Of a stretch of 41,633 nt of DNA, positions 1 to 7,351 are shown piece by piece. The notes below the pieces were generated by a model that worked only from the letters and a program-made list of their open reading frames with translations, did no database searches and had not been told where the DNA came from. The stretch comes from a virus: IMG/VR virus record IMGVR_UViG_3300048591_000794, positions 1-41,633 of that record. One strand, written 5' to 3'. Every line of letters begins with the position of its first letter. Within the stretch, counting starts at the first letter, position 1. Position numbers and translations under genes: made by a program.

Positions 1-20
1 ATGTGGCCTGTGGGGGCCCG

Positions 21-282
21 AGCAAACCCCCCGGCACACCCCCGGGTACAGCTTTCGTCGAAACCGGGTGCTCCGGGGCGCCAGCAGAACGCTGGGAAAG
101 CCCCCTGGGTCCAGCGCGCAGAATCGGGCCCGAGCAAACCCCCCGGCACACCCCCGGGTACAGCTTTCGTCGGAACCGGGTGCTCCGGGGCGCCAGCAGA
201 ACGCTGGGAAAGCCCCCGGGGTCCAGCGCGCAGAATCGGGCCCGAGCAAACCCCCCGGCACACCCCCGGGTACAGCATCCTG
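21..282. repeat. 112-bp tandem direct repeat array, left part (2 full units plus a partial)
   Basis: Two full 112-bp units start at 21 and 133 (each at AGCAAACCCCCC). A third at 245 is truncated after GGGTACAGC at about 276. Units differ at only a few bases, for example TTTCGTCGAAA in the first and TTTCGTCGGAA in the second. The unit length is not a multiple of 3 and the unit has no stop codon in any of the six frames, so the open frames through it mean nothing. Each unit contains a small dyad CCAGC-N5-GCTGG. The array continues at the right end of the window and is cut only by linearisation. It lies between the 85-aa gene and the capsid promoter. Confidence 0.95.
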
Positions 283-292
283 CGGAACGCCG

Positions 293-550
293 TCAGCCGT
301 TCGGATCTTCGGTCTTGTCCTGCTTGGCTACCGCGGCCGGGTTGGTGATGGGATTGGCCTTGTGCGCCGTGGGGCGCGTGACCTGCTCGTCGCTCACTTT
401 GAGCACGGCGGCCTGGCGGTACGCGGTGCTCGCTGGGTCGCGGATGTAGGTCTTGCCGTTCCAGACGATGGCGCCGGGCGGGGGGCCGCCGTCGGTCCGG
501 TCGATCGTGCCCTCTCGTGTGCCGTCTGGGCCGAGCAGGTTGTGTCGCAT
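293..550 (-). CDS. hypothetical 85-aa protein between protease and capsid genes
   Basis: Not recognised. This is an 85-aa soluble protein with a central GAIVWNGKTYIRDP stretch that reads like a small beta-rich domain, and a Lys/Asp-rich C-terminus. A good ribosome binding site (AGGAG, 8-9 bases before the ATG) supports the start at 550. It is the last gene before the 112-bp repeat array and lies 63 bp after the prohead protease. Across the circular junction, the next gene is the major capsid protein. That position would fit a small head or scaffold-like protein, but nothing in the sequence proves it. Confidence 0.7.
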   Translation of the reverse strand: MRHNLLGPDGTREGTIDRTDGGPPPGAIVWNGKTYIRDPASTAYRQAAVLKVSDEQVTRPTAHKANPITNPAAVAKQDKTEDPNG

Positions 551-613
551 CTGGTGTTCTCCTGGGAATCAGATCGGGAATATTTTCGCACGCGTTGCGG
601 GTCGTGGACGCTC

Positions 614-1588
614 CTACTGGGCGTCCGCCGCGGCGGCGCGGGCCTTCCGCCGTGCCCGGTCGAGCCTCGGGGTGCCGCCGGGACTCCTGGCCTCGCGGAT
701 GGCGGCGGCGGCGGCCCTGGCCTCGGCGATGGTGTCGTCGAGCCGCTGCACGGCGTCGATGAGGCCCATGTCTTTGGCCTCGGCCGCGGTGTACATGCGT
801 CCGTCGGCGGCCGCCCGGACATCCTTGAGGGTCATCCCGGCGGCCTTGCGGCCCGCGGCGACGGCCTGGATGAAGAACTCGCCGTGGGTGTCGACGATGT
901 GCTGCGCGTACTCGAGGTGCTCTTTCGGGATCTCGGCGCCGCTGGCGAAGGCCCCCTTGTAGGCGCCGGTGGAGACGACGAAGGTCTTGATGCCCTCGGC
1001 GGTGAACTGCTCGCTCTGGTCGTAGAGGACGATGAGCGTGCCGATGCTGCCGATCCAGCTCGTGGCCTGGGCGGCGATCTTGCCGGCCTGGCTGGCGGCG
1101 TAGTAGGCGGCGGACCCGGCGTCGTCGTCGACATGGGCCCACGAGGGCTTCTTCAGGCCGGCCTTGCGGATGTCCTCGGCGAGCTCGGGGGTGCCGGCGG
1201 CCATGCCCCCGGGGCTGTCGACGATGTACACCATGGTCTCCACATCGGCGTCGCGGAGGGCCGTGCGCACGGCGCGGCGGGTGCGCTGCGTGTTGGTGAC
1301 GCCGGCGAAGCTGCTCTCGCCCTTGACCATGACGCCGGTGATGTTGATGACCCCGACGCCGGTCTCGTCTTTGGTGTAGAGCAGCTCCTGGACGTCCGGG
1401 TTGTCCCCGGGCTCGGTGACTGCCATCGGCCCCGTGATGGAGAGGGGGCGGCTGGTGCGGAGGCGGCCCGCGGCGTGCTCGGTGACCAGGGCGCGGCCGA
1501 CCTCGGGCCGGATGAGCCATGGCCCCATGTGGTGGGAGTGGCAGGCCGGGGTGTGCGGCTCGTCGTCAAGGATTCGGGTCTGGGGCAT
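614..1588 (-). CDS. S49 (SppA/ClpP-fold) prohead protease
   Basis: The 324-aa protein is of the S49 signal-peptide-peptidase type that phages use to cleave scaffold and capsid precursors inside the prohead. It shows YIVDSPGG (residues 121-128), the nucleophile segment DDAGSAAYYAA with probable catalytic Ser159, the SIGTLIVLYD strand, and VSTGAYKGAF with probable catalytic Lys211, the usual Ser-Lys dyad spacing. The start at 1588 is preceded by GGAGAC and overlaps the portal stop by 23 bases; a longer in-frame opening has no such support. The C-terminus is Ala/Arg-rich. No separate scaffold gene was seen; the capsid protein's N-terminal delta-like region probably serves, as in HK97. Confidence 0.92.
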   Translation of the reverse strand: MPQTRILDDEPHTPACHSHHMGPWLIRPEVGRALVTEHAAGRLRTSRPLSITGPMAVTEPGDNPDVQELLYTKDETGVGVINITGVMVKGESSFAGVTNTQRTRRAVRTALRDADVETMVYIVDSPGGMAAGTPELAEDIRKAGLKKPSWAHVDDDAGSAAYYAASQAGKIAAQATSWIGSIGTLIVLYDQSEQFTAEGIKTFVVSTGAYKGAFASGAEIPKEHLEYAQHIVDTHGEFFIQAVAAGRKAAGMTLKDVRAAADGRMYTAAEAKDMGLIDAVQRLDDTIAEARAAAAAIREARSPGGTPRLDRARRKARAAAADAQ

Positions 1589-3287
1589 GGTCGGTCTCCA
1601 TCTCGGTAAACAGGAGCCCGGTGAGTGTACGGGCGGCGTCGACCGCGCGGCTCCGCGCCCAGGTGTCGGGCAGGTTCGCCGTGGCGTTGTGGTCGGTGTC
1701 GTCGGCAATGGCCTTCATGCCGGTGGTGACCCACCAGGCGGCGAAGGCGGCGGCGACGCGCGGCGCGTCGATGGCGGGCGGCGGCTTCCCGGCGGCGGCG
1801 GCGATCATCGCGCTGGCGGCCCTGACGGTGGTTTCGGTGTGCTCGGCGAGCTGGGCCTCGAGGCGCGGGTAGAAGTCGGAGGCCCATTCGCTCATCTTGG
1901 TGCGGCCGCCGGCGGCGGCCCGCCTGACGGCGTTGAGCTCCTTCGCGGCGGCCCATGCGCAGCTGGTTTCGAAGAGCTCGGTCGCGCTCGCCCGCAGGGA
2001 TGTCTCGTCGGGGCCCAGGGGTGGCCCGCCCTTCTTTCGCTCGTCCTTCGGGCCCTGGCGGCCCTCCGCGGCCAGGTGGCTCGGGACGAGGGCTCGGTTG
2101 ACGTAGTAGACGTCGCCCACATCACCGATCCCGTTCTCGTTCTCGGCCTCGCGTATGTCGTTCTGGCTCATCGAGCCGGCGAAGAACCGCTTGGTGTAGT
2201 AGTCGCTCCTCGCGCGCTGGTCGCCCCGCATGTACCCGTTCACCAGGTGCTCGAGGTAGACGGTTCCCCAGAGGCGCGGGTCGATGAGCTTGCGGGTGGC
2301 TTCCTGCTCCCACCGGCGGAGCCAGGCGCCGAGGGTGCTCACGACGTGGTCGATGCCCTGCGCCTCGATGTTGTTGTTCGTCATCCGGTCGAGGTGGCCG
2401 ACCTTGTGGGGCGCGACGCGGAACCATCGGCAGATGTCCTCGACGGCGAACTTGCCGCTCTGGATCATCTGGGCGTCCTCGGGTTTGATGCTGATGGACT
2501 CGAACTCGAGGCCGTGCTCCAGGACGCCGACCTGGTGTGCCTTGTCCGGCCCGTCGGCGTAGAGGGTGCGCCACTGCTCGCGGAGCTGGGCTTTGGCTTC
2601 CGGGGTGAGTTTGTTGGCGGTCTTGAGGAGGCCGGTGAGCTTGGTGCCCTGCCCGAAGTAGCTGGACTCGAACTTCTGGATGGCGAGGGCCTTGCCCAGG
2701 CTTTCGCGGGCCTTCTGGGCGACGGACCAACCCTGGATGCCGTCGGGCCCGAGGCCGTGCAGGTGGAACATGTCCTGCGGCTCGAAGTACATCGGCTTGA
2801 AGCCCAGGTCGGATGCTTCCACCAGGTACCAGAGCTTGCCGCTGATGCGTTTGGGGTGGCACCGGGAGGCGTGGATCGGCCAGAGGTTGACCGGCCGGCC
2901 GGCGCCGTCGCGCTCGATCTCGGCGAACCCCCCGCCCCACCCGAGGGCGGACGCGGTGGTGGTCTCGCGGAACGACATCGGCCCCATCTCGTGGTTGGGC
3001 TCGATGTTAAAGATCCGGTAGGTCGGGAGGTTGTCGAGCCGGCGCTTGCCCCGCGGCTTGGTGCGTTCGTAGGTGTGGAACGGCAGCTGGGCGACGTCCT
3101 CGGCGATGACGCGGATGCACGCGAAGTACGCGGAGAGGGCCAGGGCGGATTCCGGGGTGACGCGGGTGCCGGCGGCGGTCCGCGGCCCCACCCAGCTGTC
3201 CAGCATCCAGGTGTGCGGGTCGTGGATGCCGCTCTCGCTGCTGGAGGTCGCGTGTGGCGTGGGCAGGAGGTTGCCGAGGAGGCTCAT
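1566..3287 (-). CDS. phage portal protein (HK97 family)
   Basis: The 573-aa protein forms the dodecameric portal at the capsid vertex through which DNA is packaged. Recognisable family segments are SAYFACIRVIAEDVAQLPFH near residue 60, a central region with FHLHGLGPDGIQGWSVAQKA, and FAVEDICRWFRVAPHKVGHL, all typical of the Phage_portal (PF04860) family. Length is slightly above the usual 400-500 aa; the last ~150 residues are Ala-rich and variable. The start at 3287 has GGAG upstream and overlaps the preceding small membrane gene by ATGA. The order terL-portal-protease is canonical. Confidence 0.95.
   Translation of the reverse strand: MSLLGNLLPTPHATSSSESGIHDPHTWMLDSWVGPRTAAGTRVTPESALALSAYFACIRVIAEDVAQLPFHTYERTKPRGKRRLDNLPTYRIFNIEPNHEMGPMSFRETTTASALGWGGGFAEIERDGAGRPVNLWPIHASRCHPKRISGKLWYLVEASDLGFKPMYFEPQDMFHLHGLGPDGIQGWSVAQKARESLGKALAIQKFESSYFGQGTKLTGLLKTANKLTPEAKAQLREQWRTLYADGPDKAHQVGVLEHGLEFESISIKPEDAQMIQSGKFAVEDICRWFRVAPHKVGHLDRMTNNNIEAQGIDHVVSTLGAWLRRWEQEATRKLIDPRLWGTVYLEHLVNGYMRGDQRARSDYYTKRFFAGSMSQNDIREAENENGIGDVGDVYYVNRALVPSHLAAEGRQGPKDERKKGGPPLGPDETSLRASATELFETSCAWAAAKELNAVRRAAAGGRTKMSEWASDFYPRLEAQLAEHTETTVRAASAMIAAAAGKPPPAIDAPRVAAAFAAWWVTTGMKAIADDTDHNATANLPDTWARSRAVDAARTLTGLLFTEMETDHAPDPNP
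1638..1650. repeat. 13-bp oriented motif family GTCGACCGCGCGG, 17 copies (this is copy 1)
   Basis: Exact copies start at 1638, 3510, 7531, 8205, 9068, 11645, 12356, 20322, 23718, 38616 and 41349. One-mismatch copies start at 16821, 27052, 29834, 31265, 37154 and 39596. All are on the plus strand, that is CCGCGCGGTCGAC on the coding strand. The motif joins two palindromes, CCGCGCGG and GTCGAC. In genes it is read in two different frames (R-A-V-D and A-R-S-T), so a protein motif does not explain it. Confidence 0.85.
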
Positions 3288-3529
3288 GGCCTGCTCCGTC
3301 TGTAGGCGTACGCGCTGCTGTCGATCCAGAGCAGGGCGCCGACGGCGATCGGGGCGGCGGCGCGGTGGATCTGGGACGTCCCCCACCATATCAGCGCGAG
3401 GGCCCCCGCGGCTTGGGTGACCCTGGTTGCGGCGCCGGCGGTCTTGCCCAGCCCGGCCGCGGCGGCGCGGAGCCGGTGCCGCGTGTGGGGGCCGTGGTGC
3501 TGGGGGTCGGTCGACCGCGCGGTTGGCAT
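3284..3529 (-). CDS. small membrane protein upstream of portal
   Basis: An 81-aa protein with a basic N-terminus followed by one or two hydrophobic segments (about residues 38-50 and 58-72, GALALIWWG and APIAVGALLWI). Function not recognised. It overlaps the portal start by ATGA, so it is translationally coupled. GGGAG lies upstream of its ATG. A copy of the 13-bp motif falls at codons 3-7, and a promoter-like sequence sits just upstream. Phages often carry a tiny membrane protein here; a holin role is conceivable but unsupported. Confidence 0.65.
   Translation of the reverse strand: MPTARSTDPQHHGPHTRHRLRAAAAGLGKTAGAATRVTQAAGALALIWWGTSQIHRAAAPIAVGALLWIDSSAYAYRRSRP
3510..3522. repeat. 13-bp motif copy GTCGACCGCGCGG
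   Basis: Exact copy of the genome-wide oriented motif. It lies inside codons 3-7 of the 81-aa gene and 27 bases downstream of the putative -10 box at 3549-3554. Confidence 0.8.
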
Positions 3530-3548
3530 GGGGTGGCTCCCTGCCCCT

Positions 3549-3576
3549 AGTCTATCCGGGTTCAGAGCACGGTGAA
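3549..3576 (-). promoter_or_regulatory. putative promoter for the 81-aa gene, portal and protease
   Basis: Reading leftward, TTCACC (3576-3571) and TAGACT (3554-3549) are separated by 16 bp, 20 bases before the ATG at 3529. The -35 lies inside the end of terL. The -10 region GGATAGACTAG closely matches the one at 18433-18438. Confidence 0.45.
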
Positions 3577-5208
3577 CGGGCTTTCCTCGATGTCGCCGGC
3601 GTCCTCGTCGAGCATCAGGCGGCCCAGGGCCATCAGCAGGGCGACGATCATGTCGATTTTCCTGGCGTCCTGCCGCTCCGCCTTGACCGGGCGGATGTCC
3701 TCGTTTTCGTTGACCCTAACCTGGACGTTGCCCGCCTGCCAGTTGGCGACGGGGTGGCCGCCGTGGCGGATGCCGCCCTCGCTGAGGAGCCTCTCGAGAT
3801 ACTTGCATGGCCCGGTGAAGTTGACGATCGTCTGGGTGAACGGGGTGATGTTGATGCCCTCTTTCATGAGGGTGGTGATCGTGTGGACGGCGTTGTGGGG
3901 GTCGCAGGCGATGCTCCGGAACGGGGTAACCTCGTGGACGGCCATGATGTGGGCGAGGATGCAGTCGTAGTCGATGATCGACCCCTCGGTGGCGTAGATG
4001 GCCCCCTCGGCGTGCCACTGGCTGTAGGGGACGAAGTCGCGTGTTTCCCGCTCCCGCATCCCCTCCTCCGGGATCCAGACGTCCCAAAGGACGTCGATGG
4101 TGCCGTCCTCGAGCCGGAACACCCGTGTCAGGGCCGCGGTGTCGCGGGTGCTCGCGAGGTCGAGCCCGGCCCAGCACTCGTGGCCTGCGTGGTCCTCGGG
4201 CTGGCCCCCGCAGGCGTCCCACTGCTCGCGCTTGATCCAGACGGTCTCGCTCTGCGTCCAGATGTTCAACCTGTACCGCTTGAAGGTGTTGGTCTTGGAC
4301 GGGGTGTTCTCGGCCTCGATGAAGTCCTGGCGGAAGTCCTCGAGGGCGATGGTGTGCCCAAGGCTCGGGTTCGCCTTGAACCACGTGGCTTCGGCCTTCC
4401 AGTCGTCGTCGGTCCCGGCGGCGCGGATGTACGGGAAGAAGGCGAGGTCGTGGTACTGGCCGTCGGCGACCCGTTCGGCGTACTGGTGCTGTTCCCAGCA
4501 GATGGAGTTGCGGTCCCATCCGGCGGTGGTGATCGCGACCAGGAGGGGCTGGCGCCTGGCGGAGCCGGCGTACCGGAGCACGTCCCACATGAGGCGGCTC
4601 TTGTGGGCGTGCAGCTCGTCGATCACGGTCGCGCTGGCGTCGAGGCCCTCCGAGGTAAAGGTCTCTCTGGAGAGGGCGACGAGGCTGCTGCCGGTGGCCT
4701 CGAAGGTGATGGTCTTGGTGCTCTTGTAGGGCCTGGTGACGGCGGCCAGGTCCGGCTGTGCGGCGCAGAAGGCCGCGGCTTCCTCCCAGACGATGCCCGC
4801 TTGTTTCCGGTCGGTGGCGGCAAGGAAGACGCGGGCCCGCTGCTCGCCGTCGCCGATCAGCATGAAGTTGGCGATCGCGGCGGCGAGGGTGGACTTGCCG
4901 TTTTTCTTCGGGATCTCGATGTACGCGACGCGGAACCGCCGGGTGCCGTTCGGTCGTTTCCATCCGAAGAGGGGGCCGAGGACGTCCTCCCGCTGCCAGT
5001 CGAGGGGGTCGAATGGTTGGCCGGCGAGCTCGCCCTTGGTGTGGCGGAGGAACTGCCGGCAGAAGAGGATCGGGCGGTCGGCGGCGGCCCGGTCGAAGTA
5101 GTAGCCCTGGCAGGCCGCCCTCTCGTCGTTCTCGCTCTTGATCTGGTCGAGCCATCCCTCGTCGCGCGCGCGGCGGCGTGCGGCCTGGGGCGTGAGTTTG
5201 TCTGCCAT
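3562..5208 (-). CDS. terL: terminase large subunit
   Basis: The 548-aa DNA-packaging motor has both expected halves. The ATPase has the Walker A variant PKKNGKST (residues 100-107) and Walker B with catalytic Glu in TVIDELH (194-200). The RNase H-like nuclease has acidic residues D350 in GLDLAS, D436 in ACDPHN and D519 in KIDM. It matches the Terminase_1 (PF03354) layout seen in HK97-type phages and is full length. It starts 4 bases after terS ends and precedes the portal operon, as usual. The nuclease active site looks intact. Confidence 0.97.
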   Translation of the reverse strand: MADKLTPQAARRRARDEGWLDQIKSENDERAACQGYYFDRAAADRPILFCRQFLRHTKGELAGQPFDPLDWQREDVLGPLFGWKRPNGTRRFRVAYIEIPKKNGKSTLAAAIANFMLIGDGEQRARVFLAATDRKQAGIVWEEAAAFCAAQPDLAAVTRPYKSTKTITFEATGSSLVALSRETFTSEGLDASATVIDELHAHKSRLMWDVLRYAGSARRQPLLVAITTAGWDRNSICWEQHQYAERVADGQYHDLAFFPYIRAAGTDDDWKAEATWFKANPSLGHTIALEDFRQDFIEAENTPSKTNTFKRYRLNIWTQSETVWIKREQWDACGGQPEDHAGHECWAGLDLASTRDTAALTRVFRLEDGTIDVLWDVWIPEEGMRERETRDFVPYSQWHAEGAIYATEGSIIDYDCILAHIMAVHEVTPFRSIACDPHNAVHTITTLMKEGINITPFTQTIVNFTGPCKYLERLLSEGGIRHGGHPVANWQAGNVQVRVNENEDIRPVKAERQDARKIDMIVALLMALGRLMLDEDAGDIEESPFTVL

Positions 5209-5212
5209 GGGG

Positions 5213-5728
5213 TCAGCCTGCCGAGGTCGCCGGTGCCGGCTTGCCGTTGATCCGCAGGAAGCCCTCGAGCGGGCTCTGCGGGCTCAGTGTAGGGGCGACG
5301 GCGATCCTGGTCCTGGCGCTCGGGGTGAGGCCGTACTCGAGCTCGATGCGGAGGAGCTGGTCGGCCAGCTTGGCGGCGATGTTGACCTGGGGCCATTGCT
5401 GGACGTACTTCGGCTGGCCCTTCTCGTCCTTAATGGTGTAGACCTCGCCGTTGGTCTGGAGGAACTCCTGGACCCGGCGCCACCTGGCGTGGATGGAGCA
5501 GTAGCGGGCGATGATGGCGGCGTCGGCCTTGGTGGCCAGGCCCATGCGGTCCAGCAGCCTGAAGGTGCGGTGCCAGCACTCGACGGCAATCTCGTCGGTG
5601 AGCCAGGTCGGGATCTGCGGCTTCCCCTCGGGCGGCTGGGGCTCCGCGGGGTTCATGGCCCGCTTCCGAGGGTTGCCCCGCAGCTCTCGCAGGGTGCTCG
5701 GGGCCGGCTTCGGACCTCGTGGTGCCAT
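5213..5728 (-). CDS. terS: terminase small subunit (P27 family)
   Basis: The 171-aa DNA-recognition component of the packaging terminase begins with the typical P27-family MAPRGPKP and LRGNPRKR, followed by Pro-rich LTDEIAVECWHR and a helical central domain (DAAIIARYCSIHARWRRVQEFL). The C-terminal half carries the LRIELEYGLTPSARTRIAV segment shared by the family (PF05119). The ATG at 5728 has no ribosome binding site, but a TATAGT box ends 6 bases before it, so the mRNA is probably leaderless. The pac/cos site should be nearby but cannot be located by eye. Confidence 0.93.
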   Translation of the reverse strand: MAPRGPKPAPSTLRELRGNPRKRAMNPAEPQPPEGKPQIPTWLTDEIAVECWHRTFRLLDRMGLATKADAAIIARYCSIHARWRRVQEFLQTNGEVYTIKDEKGQPKYVQQWPQVNIAAKLADQLLRIELEYGLTPSARTRIAVAPTLSPQSPLEGFLRINGKPAPATSAG

Positions 5729-5734
5729 GGGGAG

Positions 5735-5740
5735 ACTATA
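5735..5740 (-). promoter_or_regulatory. -10 box giving a probably leaderless terS transcript
   Basis: TATAGT (5740-5735 on the minus strand) is one base from the TATAAT consensus and sits 6 bases before the terS ATG. The expected transcription start therefore falls on or next to the A of ATG. No purine-rich ribosome site lies between. The -35 is weak (CCGACG). Confidence 0.55.
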
Positions 5741-5805
5741 CGCGGGGCCGGGATGGCCGTCGGCGTCGGCCCGACGCGGGCTTTACCTACGACCTCTTCT
5801 CGGAC

Positions 5806-6138
5806 CTACGCTGCCATCTGCACCGCGAAGATCGCCCACGCAACCTTGCAGATTACATGCAGTACCTGATCGGTGTGGTAGCCGTACCACTTCTCGCACT
5901 TGCCAAAGTCGATCGCGGCGTGAATGGCGATCTCGAAGACCCCAAGCAGGACGCTCCCGGTCACCAAAGCAACGCCCCCGCCGTGGATGATCGCGTGCGA
6001 CAGCAAGCAGTGAGGCCACACCCGCACCTGGAGGTTGAGTGCCGAGTGCCGGTCTTTGCCGACAGCGAGGTAGTCTCCTTGGAGCGGGTAGTCAGCGAGG
6101 GCGTGGCCCACAAGAAGCCAGAAGAACATCGTCATCAT
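5806..6138 (-). CDS. DUF3307-type integral membrane protein
   Basis: The 110-aa protein has several hydrophobic segments and the features of DUF3307 proteins: LLVGHALADYPLQGDYLAVGK at the N-terminus (conserved His12 and Asp16), LLSHAIIHGG in the middle and IHAAIDFGKCEKWY then HTDQVLHV near the C-terminus. The biochemical role of the family is unknown; it occurs in bacteria and in phages. It starts at 6138, overlapping the previous gene's stop. Its base composition is visibly less GC-rich than the genome average, as in the next two genes upstream, which suggests later acquisition. It is separated from terS by 77 bp. Confidence 0.75.
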   Translation of the reverse strand: MMTMFFWLLVGHALADYPLQGDYLAVGKDRHSALNLQVRVWPHCLLSHAIIHGGGVALVTGSVLLGVFEIAIHAAIDFGKCEKWYGYHTDQVLHVICKVAWAIFAVQMAA

Positions 6139-6401
6139 GGGGTGCTCCTCCCTTCGAGGCGGTTCCTGAGGTCGTCGATGTTGACACGGATGGACTTGTC
6201 GGCTTGGAGCCTCATCACAAGCGAGTGCAGAACCTCGTATAGCATCTGCGTGGACGGGTTGGTCTCCTTTCTGTTGATGTTCTTTTCGCACTGGTCGATG
6301 TGATCGGCGGCATCTTCGGCGAGCTTGACCACCTCGTCGAGGCCGTGCGCCGTGCTGAGCCAGCGAACATCCCGAAGCCGATCTGAAAGAGTCTTGCTCA
6401 C
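6135..6401 (-). CDS. hypothetical 88-aa protein
   Basis: Not recognised. The start is GTG at 6401, overlapping the previous stop as GTGA. The protein looks all-helical and highly charged (LDEVVKLAEDAADHIDQCEK, then MLYEVLHSLVMRLQADKS). It overlaps the DUF3307 start by four bases, so the three genes 6805-5806 form one coupled cluster of lower GC content. Confidence 0.6.
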   Translation of the reverse strand: MSKTLSDRLRDVRWLSTAHGLDEVVKLAEDAADHIDQCEKNINRKETNPSTQMLYEVLHSLVMRLQADKSIRVNIDDLRNRLEGRSTP

Positions 6402-6805
6402 TCCGTCTCTCCCTTCGCAGCGTCGGTGTTGCGAGGCGCGTGCTTGAGGTCGTACATGGCGTCCTCGATGTCCTCGATCGCGTCCTTGTGCCCCCAGTAG
6501 TTCGACCACTCCGGTTCCTTGCCGACGACGATTTGGTATGCCCGGGACAGAGCATCCTCGGCGCGGTCCCGCTCCGCAAGCACCTGGAGGTCAGCCTGTT
6601 CCTTGAGGGTCGGCAACTTTGGATCGACCCATCGGATTACCAGATCATCGTCGATCAGGGCCACGCTCTCCGGCTGCTCGGTGCCGTCGTAGTCGTCGCC
6701 CCACTCGATCTGCATTGCCTCGTGCCACGCCTCGATCGCCTCGGTGAATCCGGGCGCATCGACCACGCGAGTCTGCCCGTCAAACTGGATCATGTACGCG
6801 CTCAT
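6398..6805 (-). CDS. hypothetical 135-aa acidic protein
   Basis: Not recognised. The N-terminus MSAYMIQFDGQTRVVDAPGFTE and EAWHEAMQIEWGDDYDGTEQPESVALIDDDLV read as a small alpha/beta domain; the C-terminal half is helical and acidic. AAGGAG precedes the ATG at 6805. Immediately upstream is an AT-rich imperfect palindrome. Codon use is less GC-biased than in most of the genome. Confidence 0.65.
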   Translation of the reverse strand: MSAYMIQFDGQTRVVDAPGFTEAIEAWHEAMQIEWGDDYDGTEQPESVALIDDDLVIRWVDPKLPTLKEQADLQVLAERDRAEDALSRAYQIVVGKEPEWSNYWGHKDAIEDIEDAMYDLKHAPRNTDAAKGETE

Positions 6806-6818
6806 CGTCGCTCCTTTT

Positions 6819-6834
6819 CATAACGATCATTATC
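6819..6834. promoter_or_regulatory. AT-rich imperfect palindrome, possible operator
   Basis: CATAACGATCATTATC is symmetric at 12 of 16 positions and unusually AT-rich for this genome. It overlaps the stop of the upstream 173-aa gene and lies 14 bases before the ATG at 6805. On the coding strand it contains GATAAT, which could act as a -10 box. A plausible ligand is the ribbon-helix-helix protein at 7348-7575, but this is inference only. Confidence 0.35.
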
Positions 6835-7351
6835 GGTCGTCCGTCGCCCGTGCGTTGATGGCGTCGGCTGCCAGGCCGAGCAGGATCGTCGGCATGTCTC
6901 CAGACTCCTCGCACCCGATCGCGTCCAGATATTGCTCGACCGCCTCGGCCAGCCGCTGGTGTTCTGTGGGGTCTTGGCTCGTGGCCTCGGCCGCCGCGGC
7001 GTCGGCCAGGCGGAGGGTGTCACGGGCCCTGCTCTGGGCCCACTCGCGGAACTGATCCCGCATGTCGCCCCATTTCTCCGGCGTCGCGTTGGCGATGTTC
7101 CTCAGCTCCGCTTCCGCCCGCTCGGCACGATCGCGGATGGCGTCTGCCTCCCCTGCGGCGGCGATCGGGCCGGGGGCGGCGTTGCGGAGGGCCTCGTCGA
7201 TCTTCACCACTGTCGTGTGTGTCGTCGGGTCGAAGCCCGGGATGTCTACGGCCTGTTCGACGGCGGCGATGATGATGCTGCGCGCCTCTCTCAGAACCTC
7301 CCGCATCCGCCTGGCCTCATGCTCAAGGACCCGCTCGGTCGCCATCGTCAT
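6830..7351 (-). CDS. hypothetical 173-aa helical protein
   Basis: Not recognised. It is predicted to be almost entirely alpha-helical, with coiled-coil-like stretches (EHEARRMREVLREARSII; GEADAIRDRAERAEAELRNI) and a C-terminal LAEAVEQYLDAIG segment. The start at 7351 overlaps the stop of the ribbon-helix-helix gene by ATGA; an alternative ATG lies two codons in. Many phages carry such accessory coiled-coil proteins of unknown role. Confidence 0.65.
   Translation of the reverse strand: MTMATERVLEHEARRMREVLREARSIIIAAVEQAVDIPGFDPTTHTTVVKIDEALRNAAPGPIAAAGEADAIRDRAERAEAELRNIANATPEKWGDMRDQFREWAQSRARDTLRLADAAAAEATSQDPTEHQRLAEAVEQYLDAIGCEESGDMPTILLGLAADAINARATDDR

Noticed and set aside
1-449. Open frames running through the 112-bp repeat
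   Set aside because: The unit length is not a multiple of three and no unit contains a stop in any frame, so open frames are unavoidable and the encoded peptide would change frame in each unit.
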